From the NCBI GenBank assembly GCA_902528375.1, contig CABZSS010000002.1, positions 43,688 to 107,687 of the forward strand: a stretch of 64,000 nucleotides of DNA, in the 5' to 3' direction. Of the stretch, positions 1 through 9,304 are shown piece by piece. Under the pieces are notes generated by a model, which saw only the letters and a program-made list of their open reading frames with translations, had not been told where the DNA came from and did not search any database. The stretch is from an uncultured Pelagibacteraceae bacterium. GTDB lineage: Bacteria; Pseudomonadota; Alphaproteobacteria; Pelagibacterales; Pelagibacteraceae. Each line of letters opens with the position of its first letter. Within the stretch, counting starts at the first letter, position 1. Made by a program: the position numbers and the translations under genes.

Positions 1-372
1 GTCAATTGGCATTACTGATAATCTACTTTGTTTAATAAGGGGGATTGTACTTAAAGAGCTATTTTTTTTAATATCCTCCAATTTTATGGTATTTTTTAAT
101 TTTTGCTTAAATCTTACCATGACAGCAACGAACATTTTTTTTTTATCTGTTGGATCTAAAAAGGCTTCTTTTATCACTTCTACTATACCAACGATTTCTT
201 TTCCAATATTTGAATGATAAAAGAAACAAAGATCACCATTTCTCATTTTTTTTAAATTATTTCTTGCTTGATAATTTCTTACTCCATCCCATATCGTCCC
301 TTTGACACCTGCTTTTTCTTGTTGAGTGAGAGACCATACATCTGGTTCAGATTTTATTAACCAATATTGCAT
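1..372 (-). CDS. EVE-domain protein (partial, 3' end outside window)
   Basis: This minus-strand reading frame was read directly from the sequence. It starts at ATG 372-370 and stays open for 124 codons to the window edge, so the last few residues are missing; EVE proteins are usually about 135-150 aa. The N-terminus reads MQYWLIKSEPDVWS, followed by a GTIWDGVRNYQARN-type segment and FYHSN, the signature of the PUA-like EVE (Thy28) fold. Family members are thought to bind modified bases. The ATG follows the tsaD stop codon with no gap, so it is the downstream gene of a tsaD operon. Confidence 0.85.
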   Translation of the reverse strand, partial: MQYWLIKSEPDVWSLTQQEKAGVKGTIWDGVRNYQARNNLKKMRNGDLCFFYHSNIGKEIVGIVEVIKEAFLDPTDKKKMFVAVMVRFKQKLKNTIKLEDIKKNSSLSTIPLIKQSRLSVMPID

Positions 373-1443
373 TTAAATTTTTACTCCAGCACCTTTAAGA
401 AACTTTGCTTTGTTATCTAATTGCCACCTTGGATTCACTTCAAAATTATGTTTGTCAAATTTTTTCTTCTTGTATCTCTCCAGACCTGCTAACGCTATCA
501 TCGCTGCGTTATCAGTACATAATTTTAAATCAGGAAAATAAACTTTAAATTTTTCTTCTTGGCATAATCTTTTTAAAGTAATTCTGATTTGTTTGTTAGC
601 AGCAACACCACCCGCAACTACAAAAGTTTTATTTTTCGGATAAAGCTCCAAATGTTGTTCAATAGCTTTTTTCGTTTTTTTATACAAAATATCAAGAACT
701 GTTTTTTGAAAACTTGCTGCAAGATCGTTTTTATCTTTGTCCGTCTTTATGGACTCTTTTACTCTTAAGATTGCTGTTTTCAGACCAGCAAAAGATAAAT
801 TACATCCACCTCTATTTAAAATAGGCTTTGGTAGCATGAACCTATTTTTATCACCGATCCTTGCCAATTCTTCTATCTTAGGTCCACCTGGGTAACCAAG
901 ATTTAAAAGTTTTGCTGTTTTATCGAATGCTTCACCGAGCGCATCATCTATCGTTGTACCAAGCCTTTTGTAGTCACCTAATTTTTTAACTGTTAAGTAT
1001 TGAGTGTGTCCACCTGAAATTAAAAAAAGTAGATATGGATATTTGATATTAAAATTTAATTTTGGGCTTAAGGCATGTCCCTCTAAATGATTGACAGCTA
1101 TAAAAGGTTTTTTTAACGATAAAGACAAAGCTTTTGCAAAATTTAAACCAACTGATAAACAAACTATCAAACCAGGCCCAGCAGTTGCCGCAACAGCATC
1201 AATATCTTTCAATTTTACTTTACTAATTTTTAAAGCTTTCCTTGTCATAATGTCAATCTTATCAAGGTGTGCTCTTGCAGCTAAATCTGGAACTACACCA
1301 CCAAATTTTTTATGAATTTCAAATTGACTTGAAACAACATTCGATAAAATTTTTGGTCTATTTTTTCCATTATCTCTCAATATGGAAACAGCAGTCTCAT
1401 CACAACTAGTTTCTATGCCAATAATGATTGTTTTTTTTTTCAT
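373..1443 (-). CDS. tsaD: tRNA N6-threonylcarbamoyladenosine transferase TsaD
   Basis: TsaD is the Kae1/YgjD-family ATPase that transfers the threonylcarbamoyl group to A37 of ANN-decoding tRNAs, with TsaB and TsaE, in the cytoplasm. At 356 aa it is the usual length. The N-terminus carries the ASKHA phosphate loop GIETSCDETA (9-18). The metal-binding motif NHLEGH puts its histidines at 119 and 123, and SGGHTQ follows at about 143. A C-terminal VAGGVAANKQIR and a CTDNAAMIA motif close the nucleotide site. It is the upstream gene of the EVE-domain gene and is divergent from hemC across a 50-bp gap that must hold both promoters. Confidence 0.97.
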   Translation of the reverse strand: MKKKTIIIGIETSCDETAVSILRDNGKNRPKILSNVVSSQFEIHKKFGGVVPDLAARAHLDKIDIMTRKALKISKVKLKDIDAVAATAGPGLIVCLSVGLNFAKALSLSLKKPFIAVNHLEGHALSPKLNFNIKYPYLLFLISGGHTQYLTVKKLGDYKRLGTTIDDALGEAFDKTAKLLNLGYPGGPKIEELARIGDKNRFMLPKPILNRGGCNLSFAGLKTAILRVKESIKTDKDKNDLAASFQKTVLDILYKKTKKAIEQHLELYPKNKTFVVAGGVAANKQIRITLKRLCQEEKFKVYFPDLKLCTDNAAMIALAGLERYKKKKFDKHNFEVNPRWQLDNKAKFLKGAGVKI

Positions 1444-1493
1444 AAAAGCTTTTTATTAATGTAATTTACTCTAAAAATAAAAAAATTAAATAA

Positions 1494-2393
1494 ATGGAAA
1501 AACTTATAATTGGTTCTCGAAGAAGTAAATTGGCATTAAAATACGCTGAAATTGCAAAAAAAGCTTTTCTTAAAGAACTTGATATTGATATAGAAATTAA
1601 AAAAATTATCACAGATGGTGATTTAGTTTTAGATAGAAGGACTAGTGAAATTGGAGGCAAAGGAGAGTTCATAAAAAATATTGAAAAAGAACTTATTAAT
1701 AAAAATATTGATGTAGCTGTTCATTCTTTAAAAGACGTTCCATCCGTTAAAACTAAAGGTCTTAGGATGGAGTGTTTTCTTAAAAGAAATGACCCCCAGG
1801 AAGTTTTAATTAATAAAGAAAACTTAACATTTGATAAAATTAAAAAAAATTCAATAATTGGCACTTCTTCATTAAGAAGAGAATTTCAGTTAAAATATTT
1901 TAGATCAGACTTGAACTTTAAATTAATTAGGGGGAACATTGACACCAGAATTAAAAAATTAGATGAGGATCAATATGACTCGATTATATTAGCAAGGGCC
2001 GGTCTATCGTCTTTATCTATGGAAAACAGAATATCAGAGGTTTTTGAATGTAAGAAAATAGTTCCTCCAGCTGGTCAAGGAACAATTGTTATACAGTCTA
2101 GAGAAGACGATGATAAATTAAATAGCATTCTTTCAAAAATTAACCATTTTGAAACTTCAATCGAGGCAAAAGTTGAAAGAAAAATTTTAAGTACTTTAGA
2201 GGGTGACTGCAACACTGCAGCTGGTATATATGCTAATGTAATAGGTAAGAATTTAAATATTATAGCTGAATTATTTTCTAATGATGGAAATAAAAAATTT
2301 ACTTTTGAAGATGAATGTAAAATAGAAGAAGCTCTAAAAATTGCTGAAAAAGCTGGTGATGATTTAAAAAAACAGTTCGAGATGGATAAATAA
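1494..2393 (+). CDS. hemC: Porphobilinogen deaminase (hydroxymethylbilane synthase)
   Basis: HemC polymerises four porphobilinogens to hydroxymethylbilane in tetrapyrrole (haem) synthesis. The protein has 299 aa, normal for the family. Visible motifs are GSRRSKLAL (7-15), the catalytic-Asp loop HSLKDVP with Asp81, the GTSSLRR block and RGNIDTR. The dipyrromethane cofactor would attach to Cys239 in LEGDCNTAAG; the family usually reads EGGCQVPIG here, so the loop is divergent although the Cys is kept. The stop codon directly precedes the hemD start, so the two are co-translated. Confidence 0.96.
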   Translation: MEKLIIGSRRSKLALKYAEIAKKAFLKELDIDIEIKKIITDGDLVLDRRTSEIGGKGEFIKNIEKELINKNIDVAVHSLKDVPSVKTKGLRMECFLKRNDPQEVLINKENLTFDKIKKNSIIGTSSLRREFQLKYFRSDLNFKLIRGNIDTRIKKLDEDQYDSIILARAGLSSLSMENRISEVFECKKIVPPAGQGTIVIQSREDDDKLNSILSKINHFETSIEAKVERKILSTLEGDCNTAAGIYANVIGKNLNIIAELFSNDGNKKFTFEDECKIEEALKIAEKAGDDLKKQFEMDK

Positions 2394-3092
2394 ATGCATG
2401 TTTTGTTAACTAGACCTTTAGAAGACTCAATAGATTTAATTAAGAGATTTAAAGACAAAGGTTTTACTGTATCTCATCTTCCTTTAATTAAAATAAATAA
2501 AATAGACTATCCAAAACTTAATAGTTCTGAATATAAGACCATCGTTTTTACAAGTTCAAATGCAATCAGAAATTTAGATACAAAAGATTTTGATAAAAAA
2601 AGTTTATGTTTTTGTGTTGGCGATGCAACAGAAAAAACTGCAAAACAAAAAGGTTTCCATAATACATTTTCGGCCGGTGGAAATGTAAAAAATTTGCAAG
2701 AATTAATCTTGCAAAATTTAGAAAAAAAAACTGAGAAAATTTTGTATATTAGCGGAGAATTAGTTTCATATGATTTGGATAAAGACCTCATCAAAGAAGG
2801 ATTAAATGTTCAAAGATTAACTAATTATAGCGTTTCTCACATTGAGGATTTAAGTTCTAATTTTTTAAGTGAACTTAAAAAAAAAATTCCAGATATTGTT
2901 TATATATATTCTCAAAATAGCGCTGTAAGTTTTTTAAATTTGATTAAAAAATACCAGTTGGATGATTATTGGATGAAAACCAATTTAATGTGTATAGGTG
3001 AAAAAACTTCATCGGTGTTAAATGAGCTAAAATGGAAGAAAATCTTCCTATTTAATCCTGGTGAAGAAGAATTTTTATTATATAAAATTTAG
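2394..3092 (+). CDS. hemD: Uroporphyrinogen-III synthase
   Basis: HemD inverts ring D and closes hydroxymethylbilane to uroporphyrinogen III. The 232-aa protein has the weakly conserved two-domain HemD pattern: VLLTRPLEDS at the start, VFTSSNAIRNL at about 50, CVGDATEKTA at about 78, and a second-domain IYSQNSAVSFL. HemD diverges fast, so the assignment rests on these motifs plus the immediate hemC-hemD junction (stop codon followed directly by ATG). An MscS-type gene follows after 2 bp. Confidence 0.92.
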   Translation: MHVLLTRPLEDSIDLIKRFKDKGFTVSHLPLIKINKIDYPKLNSSEYKTIVFTSSNAIRNLDTKDFDKKSLCFCVGDATEKTAKQKGFHNTFSAGGNVKNLQELILQNLEKKTEKILYISGELVSYDLDKDLIKEGLNVQRLTNYSVSHIEDLSSNFLSELKKKIPDIVYIYSQNSAVSFLNLIKKYQLDDYWMKTNLMCIGEKTSSVLNELKWKKIFLFNPGEEEFLLYKI

Positions 3093-3094
3093 AT

Positions 3095-4180
3095 ATGGAA
3101 GTTTTTATAAATTTTAAAGATCTATTTCTTTCTGTTTGGGACCAAGGAATTTTAGGAATTGATATTGGTCAAATCTTAATTGGTCTAGGAATATTTCTGA
3201 TTTTTTTAATTTTTAGAGGCCTTATAAGCAAACTAATTCTTAAAAAATTAGAAATTATATCTAAGAAAACAACGAATAAACTGGATGATACGTTTGTAAA
3301 ATCTTTGGTTGGTCCCGCAAGATTCTTGCCAGTGGTATTAGGTTTCTTTTTTGCAAGTTATTATATGACCTTTAGTGATGAAACCAGTTCATTCGTTGAT
3401 AATGTTAATAGAACATTAATTACTATATTGTTGTTCTGGATTATTCATCAGATAATAGAACCAATATCATATATCTTAAGCGGATTAGATAGAATTTTAA
3501 CTCGTGAATTAATTGGCTGGATAATTAAATCATTAAAGATACTTATTTTTATACTTGGTGCTGCAGCCGTATTAGAATTATGGGGAATTAAAATTGGTCC
3601 AATCATTGCAGGACTAGGTTTATTTGGTGTTGCAGTTGCGCTAGGTGCACAAGACTTATTTAAAAATTTAATATCAGGGATATTAGTACTTGTTGAAAAA
3701 AGATTTAAAATGGGTGACTGGATTTTAGTTGAAGGCACTATAGAGGGCATTGTTGAAAAAATTGGATTTAGATCTACTACAATTAGAAAGTTCGATAAAT
3801 CATTAGCTATAATTCCAAATTTTCAATTTGCTGAAAATGCTGTAATAAACATAAGCCAAACTACAAACTGGCTTATAAGCTGGACAATTACACTTCAGTA
3901 CGACACTACTATAGAGCAACTTAAAAATGTGCGAGATCAAATTGAAAATTTTATTAAAGAAAGTAAAGATTTTGATACAAAAGTTGGTTTAGCGGTAAGA
4001 GTAGATAAATTTTCTGACAGTTCAATAGACATGTATGTTAGATGTTTTACTCAAACAGGTAGCTGGAATGAGTGGCTTAAGGTTAAAGAAAGATTGGCTA
4101 TTGGTATTAAAGAAATTGTAGAACAAAACAAAGCATCGTTTGCATTTCCTAGTCAATCAATTTACGTAGAGAAAAAATGA
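3095..4180 (+). CDS. MscS-family mechanosensitive ion channel
   Basis: This 361-aa inner-membrane protein has about five hydrophobic segments in the first 195 residues. The pore helix and beta-domain signature follow: GLGLFGVAVALGAQDLFKNL, then KRFKMGDWILVEG and IIPNFQFAENAVIN. These are the hallmark of MscS channels, which release solutes under hypo-osmotic stress. The C-terminal alpha/beta domain (about 255-361) is also present. It follows hemD by 2 bp and overlaps the YggT-like gene by 4 bp (ATGA), so it lies in the hem-mscS-yggT-folD run. Confidence 0.93.
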   Translation: MEVFINFKDLFLSVWDQGILGIDIGQILIGLGIFLIFLIFRGLISKLILKKLEIISKKTTNKLDDTFVKSLVGPARFLPVVLGFFFASYYMTFSDETSSFVDNVNRTLITILLFWIIHQIIEPISYILSGLDRILTRELIGWIIKSLKILIFILGAAAVLELWGIKIGPIIAGLGLFGVAVALGAQDLFKNLISGILVLVEKRFKMGDWILVEGTIEGIVEKIGFRSTTIRKFDKSLAIIPNFQFAENAVINISQTTNWLISWTITLQYDTTIEQLKNVRDQIENFIKESKDFDTKVGLAVRVDKFSDSSIDMYVRCFTQTGSWNEWLKVKERLAIGIKEIVEQNKASFAFPSQSIYVEKK

Positions 4181-4464
4181 TAATAATTTACATAGTTGCT
4201 ATGACCATTCTAAAATATTATTCATACATAGTGATTGCAAATGTTGTTTTAAGTTGGTTAGTAGCTTTTAATGTAATTAATACCGGAAATAGATTTGTTT
4301 ACTCTGTTTTGGACTTCACATACCGAATGACTGAACCTTTTTTAAATAGGATAAGGGCTTTTTTACCAAATCTTGGTGCATTTGATATTTCTCCTATAAT
4401 ATTACTTATGTTGATATGGATTATGCAAATGTGTATGGAGTATTATATTAGACCAATAATATAA
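4177..4464 (+). CDS. YggT family membrane protein
   Basis: This is a 95-aa protein with two long hydrophobic stretches (about residues 1-30 and 65-92) around a short polar loop. NVVLSWLVAF and the loop containing YRMTEPFLNRIRAFLPNLG are typical of YggT/YCF19 proteins, which are linked to osmotic tolerance, cell envelope and division functions, though their biochemical role is not settled. The start overlaps the MscS stop by 4 bp, and folD follows after 6 bp. Confidence 0.88.
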   Translation: MIIIYIVAMTILKYYSYIVIANVVLSWLVAFNVINTGNRFVYSVLDFTYRMTEPFLNRIRAFLPNLGAFDISPIILLMLIWIMQMCMEYYIRPII

Positions 4465-4470
4465 AAAATC

Positions 4471-5319
4471 ATGAATTTAATTGATGGAAAAAAAATTGCT
4501 GCTGAATTAAAAAACAAACTAAAGGTGGAAGTTGATGGTATTAAGAAAAAATTCAAAAAAGTTCCAGGGTTGACAGTAATTTTAATTGGTGATTTAGCAC
4601 CAAGTCAAATTTATGTAAAGAACAAAGAAAAATCCGCTAAGGAAGTTGGATTAAATTCTGAAGTAATAAGATATGCAAACGATGTAGATGAAAATACTAT
4701 TTTAAAAAAAATTAATGATTTAAACGAAGATAAATCGGTATCTGGAATTTTAGTTCAACTTCCTTTACCAAAACATATTAATAAAAAAAAAGTAATAGAG
4801 TCTATTAGTCCCAGCAAAGATGTTGATGGTTTTCACCCAATGAATGTGGGAAATTTGTCCTCTGGTTATGAAAGTTCAGTGCCTTGCACACCTCTTGGAT
4901 GTTATCTTCTTCTAAAAAAAATTGAACCTAATTTAAGTGGTAAAAAAGCAGTAATCATAGGTAGATCCAATTTGAATGGAAAACCAATGGCTCAATTACT
5001 TTTAAAAGAAAATTGTACTGTTACAATAACTCATTCTAAAACAAAAAATTTAAAGTCAGAATGTCTATTAGCAGACATCATAATTGCAGCTGTGGGTATC
5101 CCACAATTGGTAAAAGGTGATTGGGTAAAGAAAGATTCAATAATAATTGATGTAGGTATTAATAAAATTGATAAAGGAATTGTAGGAGATGTAGATTTTG
5201 ATCAAGTTTCTAAAAGGGCAAAAGCATTAACACCTGTTCCAGGAGGAGTTGGCCCAATGACTATTGCTTGTTTGATAAAAAATACAATTGACTGTTTTAA
5301 AAGAATTAATTCAAATTAA
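4471..5319 (+). CDS. folD: Bifunctional methylene-THF dehydrogenase/methenyl-THF cyclohydrolase
   Basis: FolD interconverts 5,10-methylene-THF and 10-formyl-THF in one-carbon metabolism, which suits an organism that uses methylated compounds (see dmdA). At 282 aa it is full length. The active-site motif YVKNKEKSA places Tyr48 and the catalytic Lys52. QLPLPKH and DVDGFHP form the folate pocket, and GRSNLNGKPMAQLL and the C-terminal TPVPGGVGPMT are the two family signatures. Its 3' end overlaps the convergent TPR gene by 14 bp. Confidence 0.97.
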   Translation: MNLIDGKKIAAELKNKLKVEVDGIKKKFKKVPGLTVILIGDLAPSQIYVKNKEKSAKEVGLNSEVIRYANDVDENTILKKINDLNEDKSVSGILVQLPLPKHINKKKVIESISPSKDVDGFHPMNVGNLSSGYESSVPCTPLGCYLLLKKIEPNLSGKKAVIIGRSNLNGKPMAQLLLKENCTVTITHSKTKNLKSECLLADIIIAAVGIPQLVKGDWVKKDSIIIDVGINKIDKGIVGDVDFDQVSKRAKALTPVPGGVGPMTIACLIKNTIDCFKRINSN

Positions 5320-6991
5320 ATAAATCTAATATAACTTTATTAAATTCTAAACCTGCTTTTTTTGTATCAAATAACTTTTCCTCAGCGGCTTTTCTGTATT
5401 TACTTTTCAATTCACCAATATCATCTCTATTTGCATAGTTAACGGCTAGATCAACATAATTTGGAATGTTCTCGGCTATTGGTGGATCCTTGATCTCCAT
5501 TTGCTTATATGCGCCTAACACTAATCTCGATTTAATATGCTCAGTCGGGAGTGTTACAGATGGTGTTCCAAAAAGCATGGACTCAAAAAAAGAATTCCCT
5601 GCGCCATAATAGATGGGATCGAGCAGTACAGAGGCCTTCCCAAGATGAAGAAGATAATCATGATAATTTAGAGGATCTAGAAAAATAATTCTATTCGAGT
5701 CGTATTTTTCACTGCCGCTTAATCGATTTATTAATTTCTTATACCAAACTTTATTTTTATCTTTAATAAAGTAAACGATAGCTTTTCTGTCTTTGTGAAG
5801 TATATCAAAGATTATTTGATCAAAATCGGGATGAAGCTTAAATAAAGTTTGTGGACAAGAATAAATATTTTTTCTCTTAAGAACATTCTCAGAGAGTTTT
5901 TTTTTACAGACTGGTTTTGAATAGATCATTGGCAAATGCTCAATTAAAAGTAGTTTTTCAGAATAGTGTTTTTGAGTGTTGTCATTTACACAGTTTTTTG
6001 AAATTAAGTAATAGTCTATAGATTTACTACCCGTTGTTTCTGGATGACCGAAAGTAGTAATTTGATATTTTGCCAATCTAATTAAGGCAAGGTAATAAAA
6101 TTCTATGGACATTCCAATATCAGGATAAAAAATTATATCGAGCTCAAAATATTTAATTACGTTTATTTTCTCAGAGAGTTTAACTGGAAGTATTTCATTT
6201 TTTAACACACCTTCTTTCTCTTTTTCCTTAAATTCATTAAATATGTTACCTGGGTGAGTTTTCTGAGAATGGAAAATAAATGTTTCAAATTTAGTTCTAT
6301 CGAGACTAAAGATAAGATTTTTATAAAGTTTTCCAATCGTATGGTCAGTAAAAAATTCAGATATTATTCCAATTCTAATTTTTCCTTCAATTACTTCGTT
6401 GGCACGTGTTTCTTGATTTAAAACTTTGTACAATTTTTTAAATGCCTGCACATTTCTTTTGTTTAAATCAAGGTTATCCCAATCACTGTATGATAGGTCA
6501 ACATGAGGAGGAACTATTATTTGATCTTTGTCATAATCTAATTTTTTTTGAAAATTTACATTTAGTATTTTCTCAATTTCCTTCTCTATTTTTTGTCTAT
6601 ATTTTTTAATTTCCTCTTTGTTAAATGGAATTTTTGGAAAAAATAAATTTTTTTGTATTTCCCATTTTTCATTTATTAAATTTTTTTTTAAACCTTCATC
6701 TACAACTGAAATTGCGTCTTCTAACTTGTCCTGATCTTTTAAAGTTGAAGCTAAAATTTGATATACAAAAGGTTCATCCGGTTTAATATTAATAATTTTT
6801 CTTAAACAGTTTTCTGTTTTTTCAAATTCTTTCAAGTGAGCATAGCAGTGAGCTAAGTTTCTTAATATAGACAAATTATCTGGATGATTTTTTACAAGTT
6901 TTTCAAAAAGTCCTGCAGATTTTTCATAGTCTTTTTTTTGTAAATGACTGTAAGCTATTTTAAAAAGTTCATCTGCAGAATATTTCTTCAC
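5306..6991 (-). CDS. TPR protein with SPINDLY/O-GlcNAc-transferase-like C-terminal domain
   Basis: This is a 561-aa protein. Residues 1 to about 115 contain three TPR repeats (for example LAHCYAHLKEFEKTENCLRK and YQILASTLKDQDKLEDAISV). From about 200 on, RIGIISEFFTDHTIGKL and, near 460, YYGAGNSFFESMLFGTPSV resemble the GT41 (SPINDLY-like) transferase fold, where the second motif lies near the sugar-nucleotide site. The acceptor is unknown; glycosylation of a protein or surface glycan is only an inference. It sits alone between folD (convergent) and the SDR gene. Confidence 0.75.
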   Translation of the reverse strand: MKKYSADELFKIAYSHLQKKDYEKSAGLFEKLVKNHPDNLSILRNLAHCYAHLKEFEKTENCLRKIINIKPDEPFVYQILASTLKDQDKLEDAISVVDEGLKKNLINEKWEIQKNLFFPKIPFNKEEIKKYRQKIEKEIEKILNVNFQKKLDYDKDQIIVPPHVDLSYSDWDNLDLNKRNVQAFKKLYKVLNQETRANEVIEGKIRIGIISEFFTDHTIGKLYKNLIFSLDRTKFETFIFHSQKTHPGNIFNEFKEKEKEGVLKNEILPVKLSEKINVIKYFELDIIFYPDIGMSIEFYYLALIRLAKYQITTFGHPETTGSKSIDYYLISKNCVNDNTQKHYSEKLLLIEHLPMIYSKPVCKKKLSENVLKRKNIYSCPQTLFKLHPDFDQIIFDILHKDRKAIVYFIKDKNKVWYKKLINRLSGSEKYDSNRIIFLDPLNYHDYLLHLGKASVLLDPIYYGAGNSFFESMLFGTPSVTLPTEHIKSRLVLGAYKQMEIKDPPIAENIPNYVDLAVNYANRDDIGELKSKYRKAAEEKLFDTKKAGLEFNKVILDLFNLN

Positions 6992-7044
6992 AATATTTAA
7001 AAGAATATATTATTTTTGCAAAAATGGTATTTTAATAATCTAGA

Positions 7045-7761
7045 TTAAGTTAATTTTGATCTTCCACCGTCCACACCTATTATTTGTCCTGTTATCCAAG
7101 AACTTTCATCGGTTAATAAAAACTTCGCCATTGCTGCAGCATCTTTACCTTCACCAATCCTTTTCATAGGATGTGCTTTAGCTATACCTTCAGCAATTAA
7201 TTTATTTTTCAGCATTGGTTCAGCAATTTTTGACTTTGTTAAGCTAGGCGCTATGCAATTAACTCTTATGTTTGGAGCGAATTCAGCTGCTAAAGAAACT
7301 GTAAGACCTTCTAAAGCACCTTTAACTGAAGCAATAATACTATGATTTGTAAAACCTCTTCTGACCGCAACCGTCGAAAATATTACAACAGAGCCCTTAT
7401 TTTTTTTTAGACTTTCTTGGAAATTTTTAATCGTTTCCACAATAGGATAAAAGTTTAAATCAAAACATTTTTGAAAATCTTCTTTTTTTACCATTCTCAA
7501 CGGTTTTAAATCAATTGAACCTACACAATATGCAATACCTTTAATTTCGTCATTCGCAAATTGACTTTTTAAGTCTTCAATTTTTTTGGGATCAAGCACG
7601 TCAACAACAGTAAATTTACAACCTGTCTCCGAAGAAATACTTTTTAAACTTTCTTCGCTTCTTCCAATAAGCTGAACATCATTGTTATTTTCAGCCATCA
7701 TTTTTGATAAATTTGAGCCTATAGAACCTGTCGCACCAAATATTAAATATTTTCCTGACAT
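7045..7761 (-). CDS. Atypical short-chain dehydrogenase/reductase (catalytic Tyr not visible)
   Basis: This 238-aa protein has a Rossmann fold with the nucleotide loop GATGSIGSNL (9-18) and the SDR catalytic Ser at position 129 in VVIFSTVA. In the usual YxxxK motif the Lys (147) is present, but the position of the Tyr (143) is Ile: HSIIASVKGALEGL. The rest of the C-terminus (VNCIAPSLT, ITGQIIGVDGG) is normal. It is divergent from the photolyase-related gene, with only 28 bp between starts, so shared regulation is likely. Substrate unknown. Confidence 0.85.
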   Translation of the reverse strand: MSGKYLIFGATGSIGSNLSKMMAENNNDVQLIGRSEESLKSISSETGCKFTVVDVLDPKKIEDLKSQFANDEIKGIAYCVGSIDLKPLRMVKKEDFQKCFDLNFYPIVETIKNFQESLKKNKGSVVIFSTVAVRRGFTNHSIIASVKGALEGLTVSLAAEFAPNIRVNCIAPSLTKSKIAEPMLKNKLIAEGIAKAHPMKRIGEGKDAAAMAKFLLTDESSWITGQIIGVDGGRSKLT

Positions 7762-7789
7762 ATCATATAATAGTATTTATAAACAAATT

Positions 7790-9277
7790 ATGAAATTGTT
7801 TATTACACTTGGAAATCAACTATTTCCATTAAAATACTTAAGCCGCTTCAAAAATGACCATCTTTTTTTTATGGCGGAAGACCATGGCTTATGTACTTAT
7901 GAAAAGCACCATAAGCTAAAAATATTACTATTTTTATCTTCAATGCGATCATACGCAGAAGATTTAAAAAAAAATAATTTTAAAATAATTTACTCGAAGA
8001 TTGATAACCCTGCCTTTAAAAACGACTATGTTACAAAAATACATAAGGTTATTAAAAAGAATAAAATTAAAGAAATTTCCTTTTTTGAAATTGAAGATAA
8101 ACCGTTTGAGAAGAAAATTTTGGATTTTATCAAAAAAAATAAGATTAAACTAAACATAATAAGAACTCCAATGTTTTTAAATTCAAGAGATGATTTTAAA
8201 AAATATTTATCTAAATCAAAAAAACCATTCATGGCAGTGTTTTATAAGGAAACAAGAAGAAAGATGAATATTTTAATGAATGGTGAAGATCCAGTTGGGG
8301 GCAAATGGAGCTTTGATGAAGATAATAGAAAAAAACTTCCCAAGGGAACAAAAATACCAGCTTTCCCAAAAATAAATGAAACCACTCATACAAAAAACTT
8401 AAAAGCGATAATAGAAAAAAATTTTTCGAAACATCCTGGTTCAACAAAAAATTTTTGGTTTGCGACAGAATTTAAAGATGTAATTAAACTATTAGATTTT
8501 TTTATCGAAGAAAAATCAAATTTATTTGGGGATTACGAGGATGCTGTCGATCAAACCAATAATATATTATTCCATAGCGCACTTAGTCCTTATTTAAATC
8601 TAGGAATAGTTACACCTGAAATAATATTAGATAGGATTTTAACTAGTCACAAAAAGAAAAAAATAAAGATAAATTCTCTAGAGGGTTATATTCGCCAGGT
8701 AATTGGTTGGCGTGAGTTTATGAGAGGAATCTACCAAAATTTCGACTCGAAATTAGAGACAGGAAATTTCTTCAAACATAAACGAAAAATGAAGGCCTCA
8801 TGGTATGAAGGAAACACTGATTTACCACCTTTAGATTATGCAATCAAAAATGCTAACTATCATGGTTGGTCTCATCACATAGAAAGACTAATGATATTAT
8901 CTAACATAATGAACCTTTGTGAGATTAAACCAATTTATGTTTATAAATGGTTTATGGAAATGTTTGTTGACTCGTCGGATTGGGTAATGTCACCAAATGT
9001 TTATGGCATGGGATTGTTTAGTGATGGAGGAATATTTGCAACTAAACCATATATTTGTGGTTCAAGTTATTTTTTAAAAATGATGGATTTTAAAAAAGGA
9101 GATTGGTGCAATATTATGGATGGTCTTTATTGGAGATTTATCAACAAAAACAGAAAATTTTTTTTAAAAAATCCAAGACTATCAATGATGGTAAGAATTT
9201 ACGATAAAATGAACTTAGATAGAAAGAAACTGATATTAAAAGAAGCTGATAATTTTATTAAAAAAAATACTTTTTAA
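7790..9277 (+). CDS. Cryptochrome/photolyase-related flavoprotein (DPRP/FeS-BCP type)
   Basis: The start was set at ATG 7790 because MKLFITLGNQLFP is the family N-terminus; the frame is open upstream to 7682 but that part lies inside the SDR gene. Length is 495 aa. Visible blocks are an N-terminal alpha/beta domain (1 to about 150) and a helical FAD-binding domain with GYIRQVIGWREFMRGIY (about 299-315), GWSHHIERLMIL and SDWVMSPNVYGMG. Relatives such as PhrB are (6-4) photolyases with FAD, a DMRL antenna and a [4Fe-4S] cluster. Only three C-terminal Cys are seen (377, 423, 440), and the expected CxxC pair is absent. A TATAAT hexamer lies at 7766-7771. Confidence 0.88.
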   Translation: MKLFITLGNQLFPLKYLSRFKNDHLFFMAEDHGLCTYEKHHKLKILLFLSSMRSYAEDLKKNNFKIIYSKIDNPAFKNDYVTKIHKVIKKNKIKEISFFEIEDKPFEKKILDFIKKNKIKLNIIRTPMFLNSRDDFKKYLSKSKKPFMAVFYKETRRKMNILMNGEDPVGGKWSFDEDNRKKLPKGTKIPAFPKINETTHTKNLKAIIEKNFSKHPGSTKNFWFATEFKDVIKLLDFFIEEKSNLFGDYEDAVDQTNNILFHSALSPYLNLGIVTPEIILDRILTSHKKKKIKINSLEGYIRQVIGWREFMRGIYQNFDSKLETGNFFKHKRKMKASWYEGNTDLPPLDYAIKNANYHGWSHHIERLMILSNIMNLCEIKPIYVYKWFMEMFVDSSDWVMSPNVYGMGLFSDGGIFATKPYICGSSYFLKMMDFKKGDWCNIMDGLYWRFINKNRKFFLKNPRLSMMVRIYDKMNLDRKKLILKEADNFIKKNTF

Positions 9278-9304
9278 AATCATAATAGTGTACAAAAGTT
9301 AAAG

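Noticed and set aside
7682-7789. Upstream start of the photolyase-related gene
   Set aside because: It would lie inside the SDR gene on the other strand; the family begins at MKLFITLGNQ.
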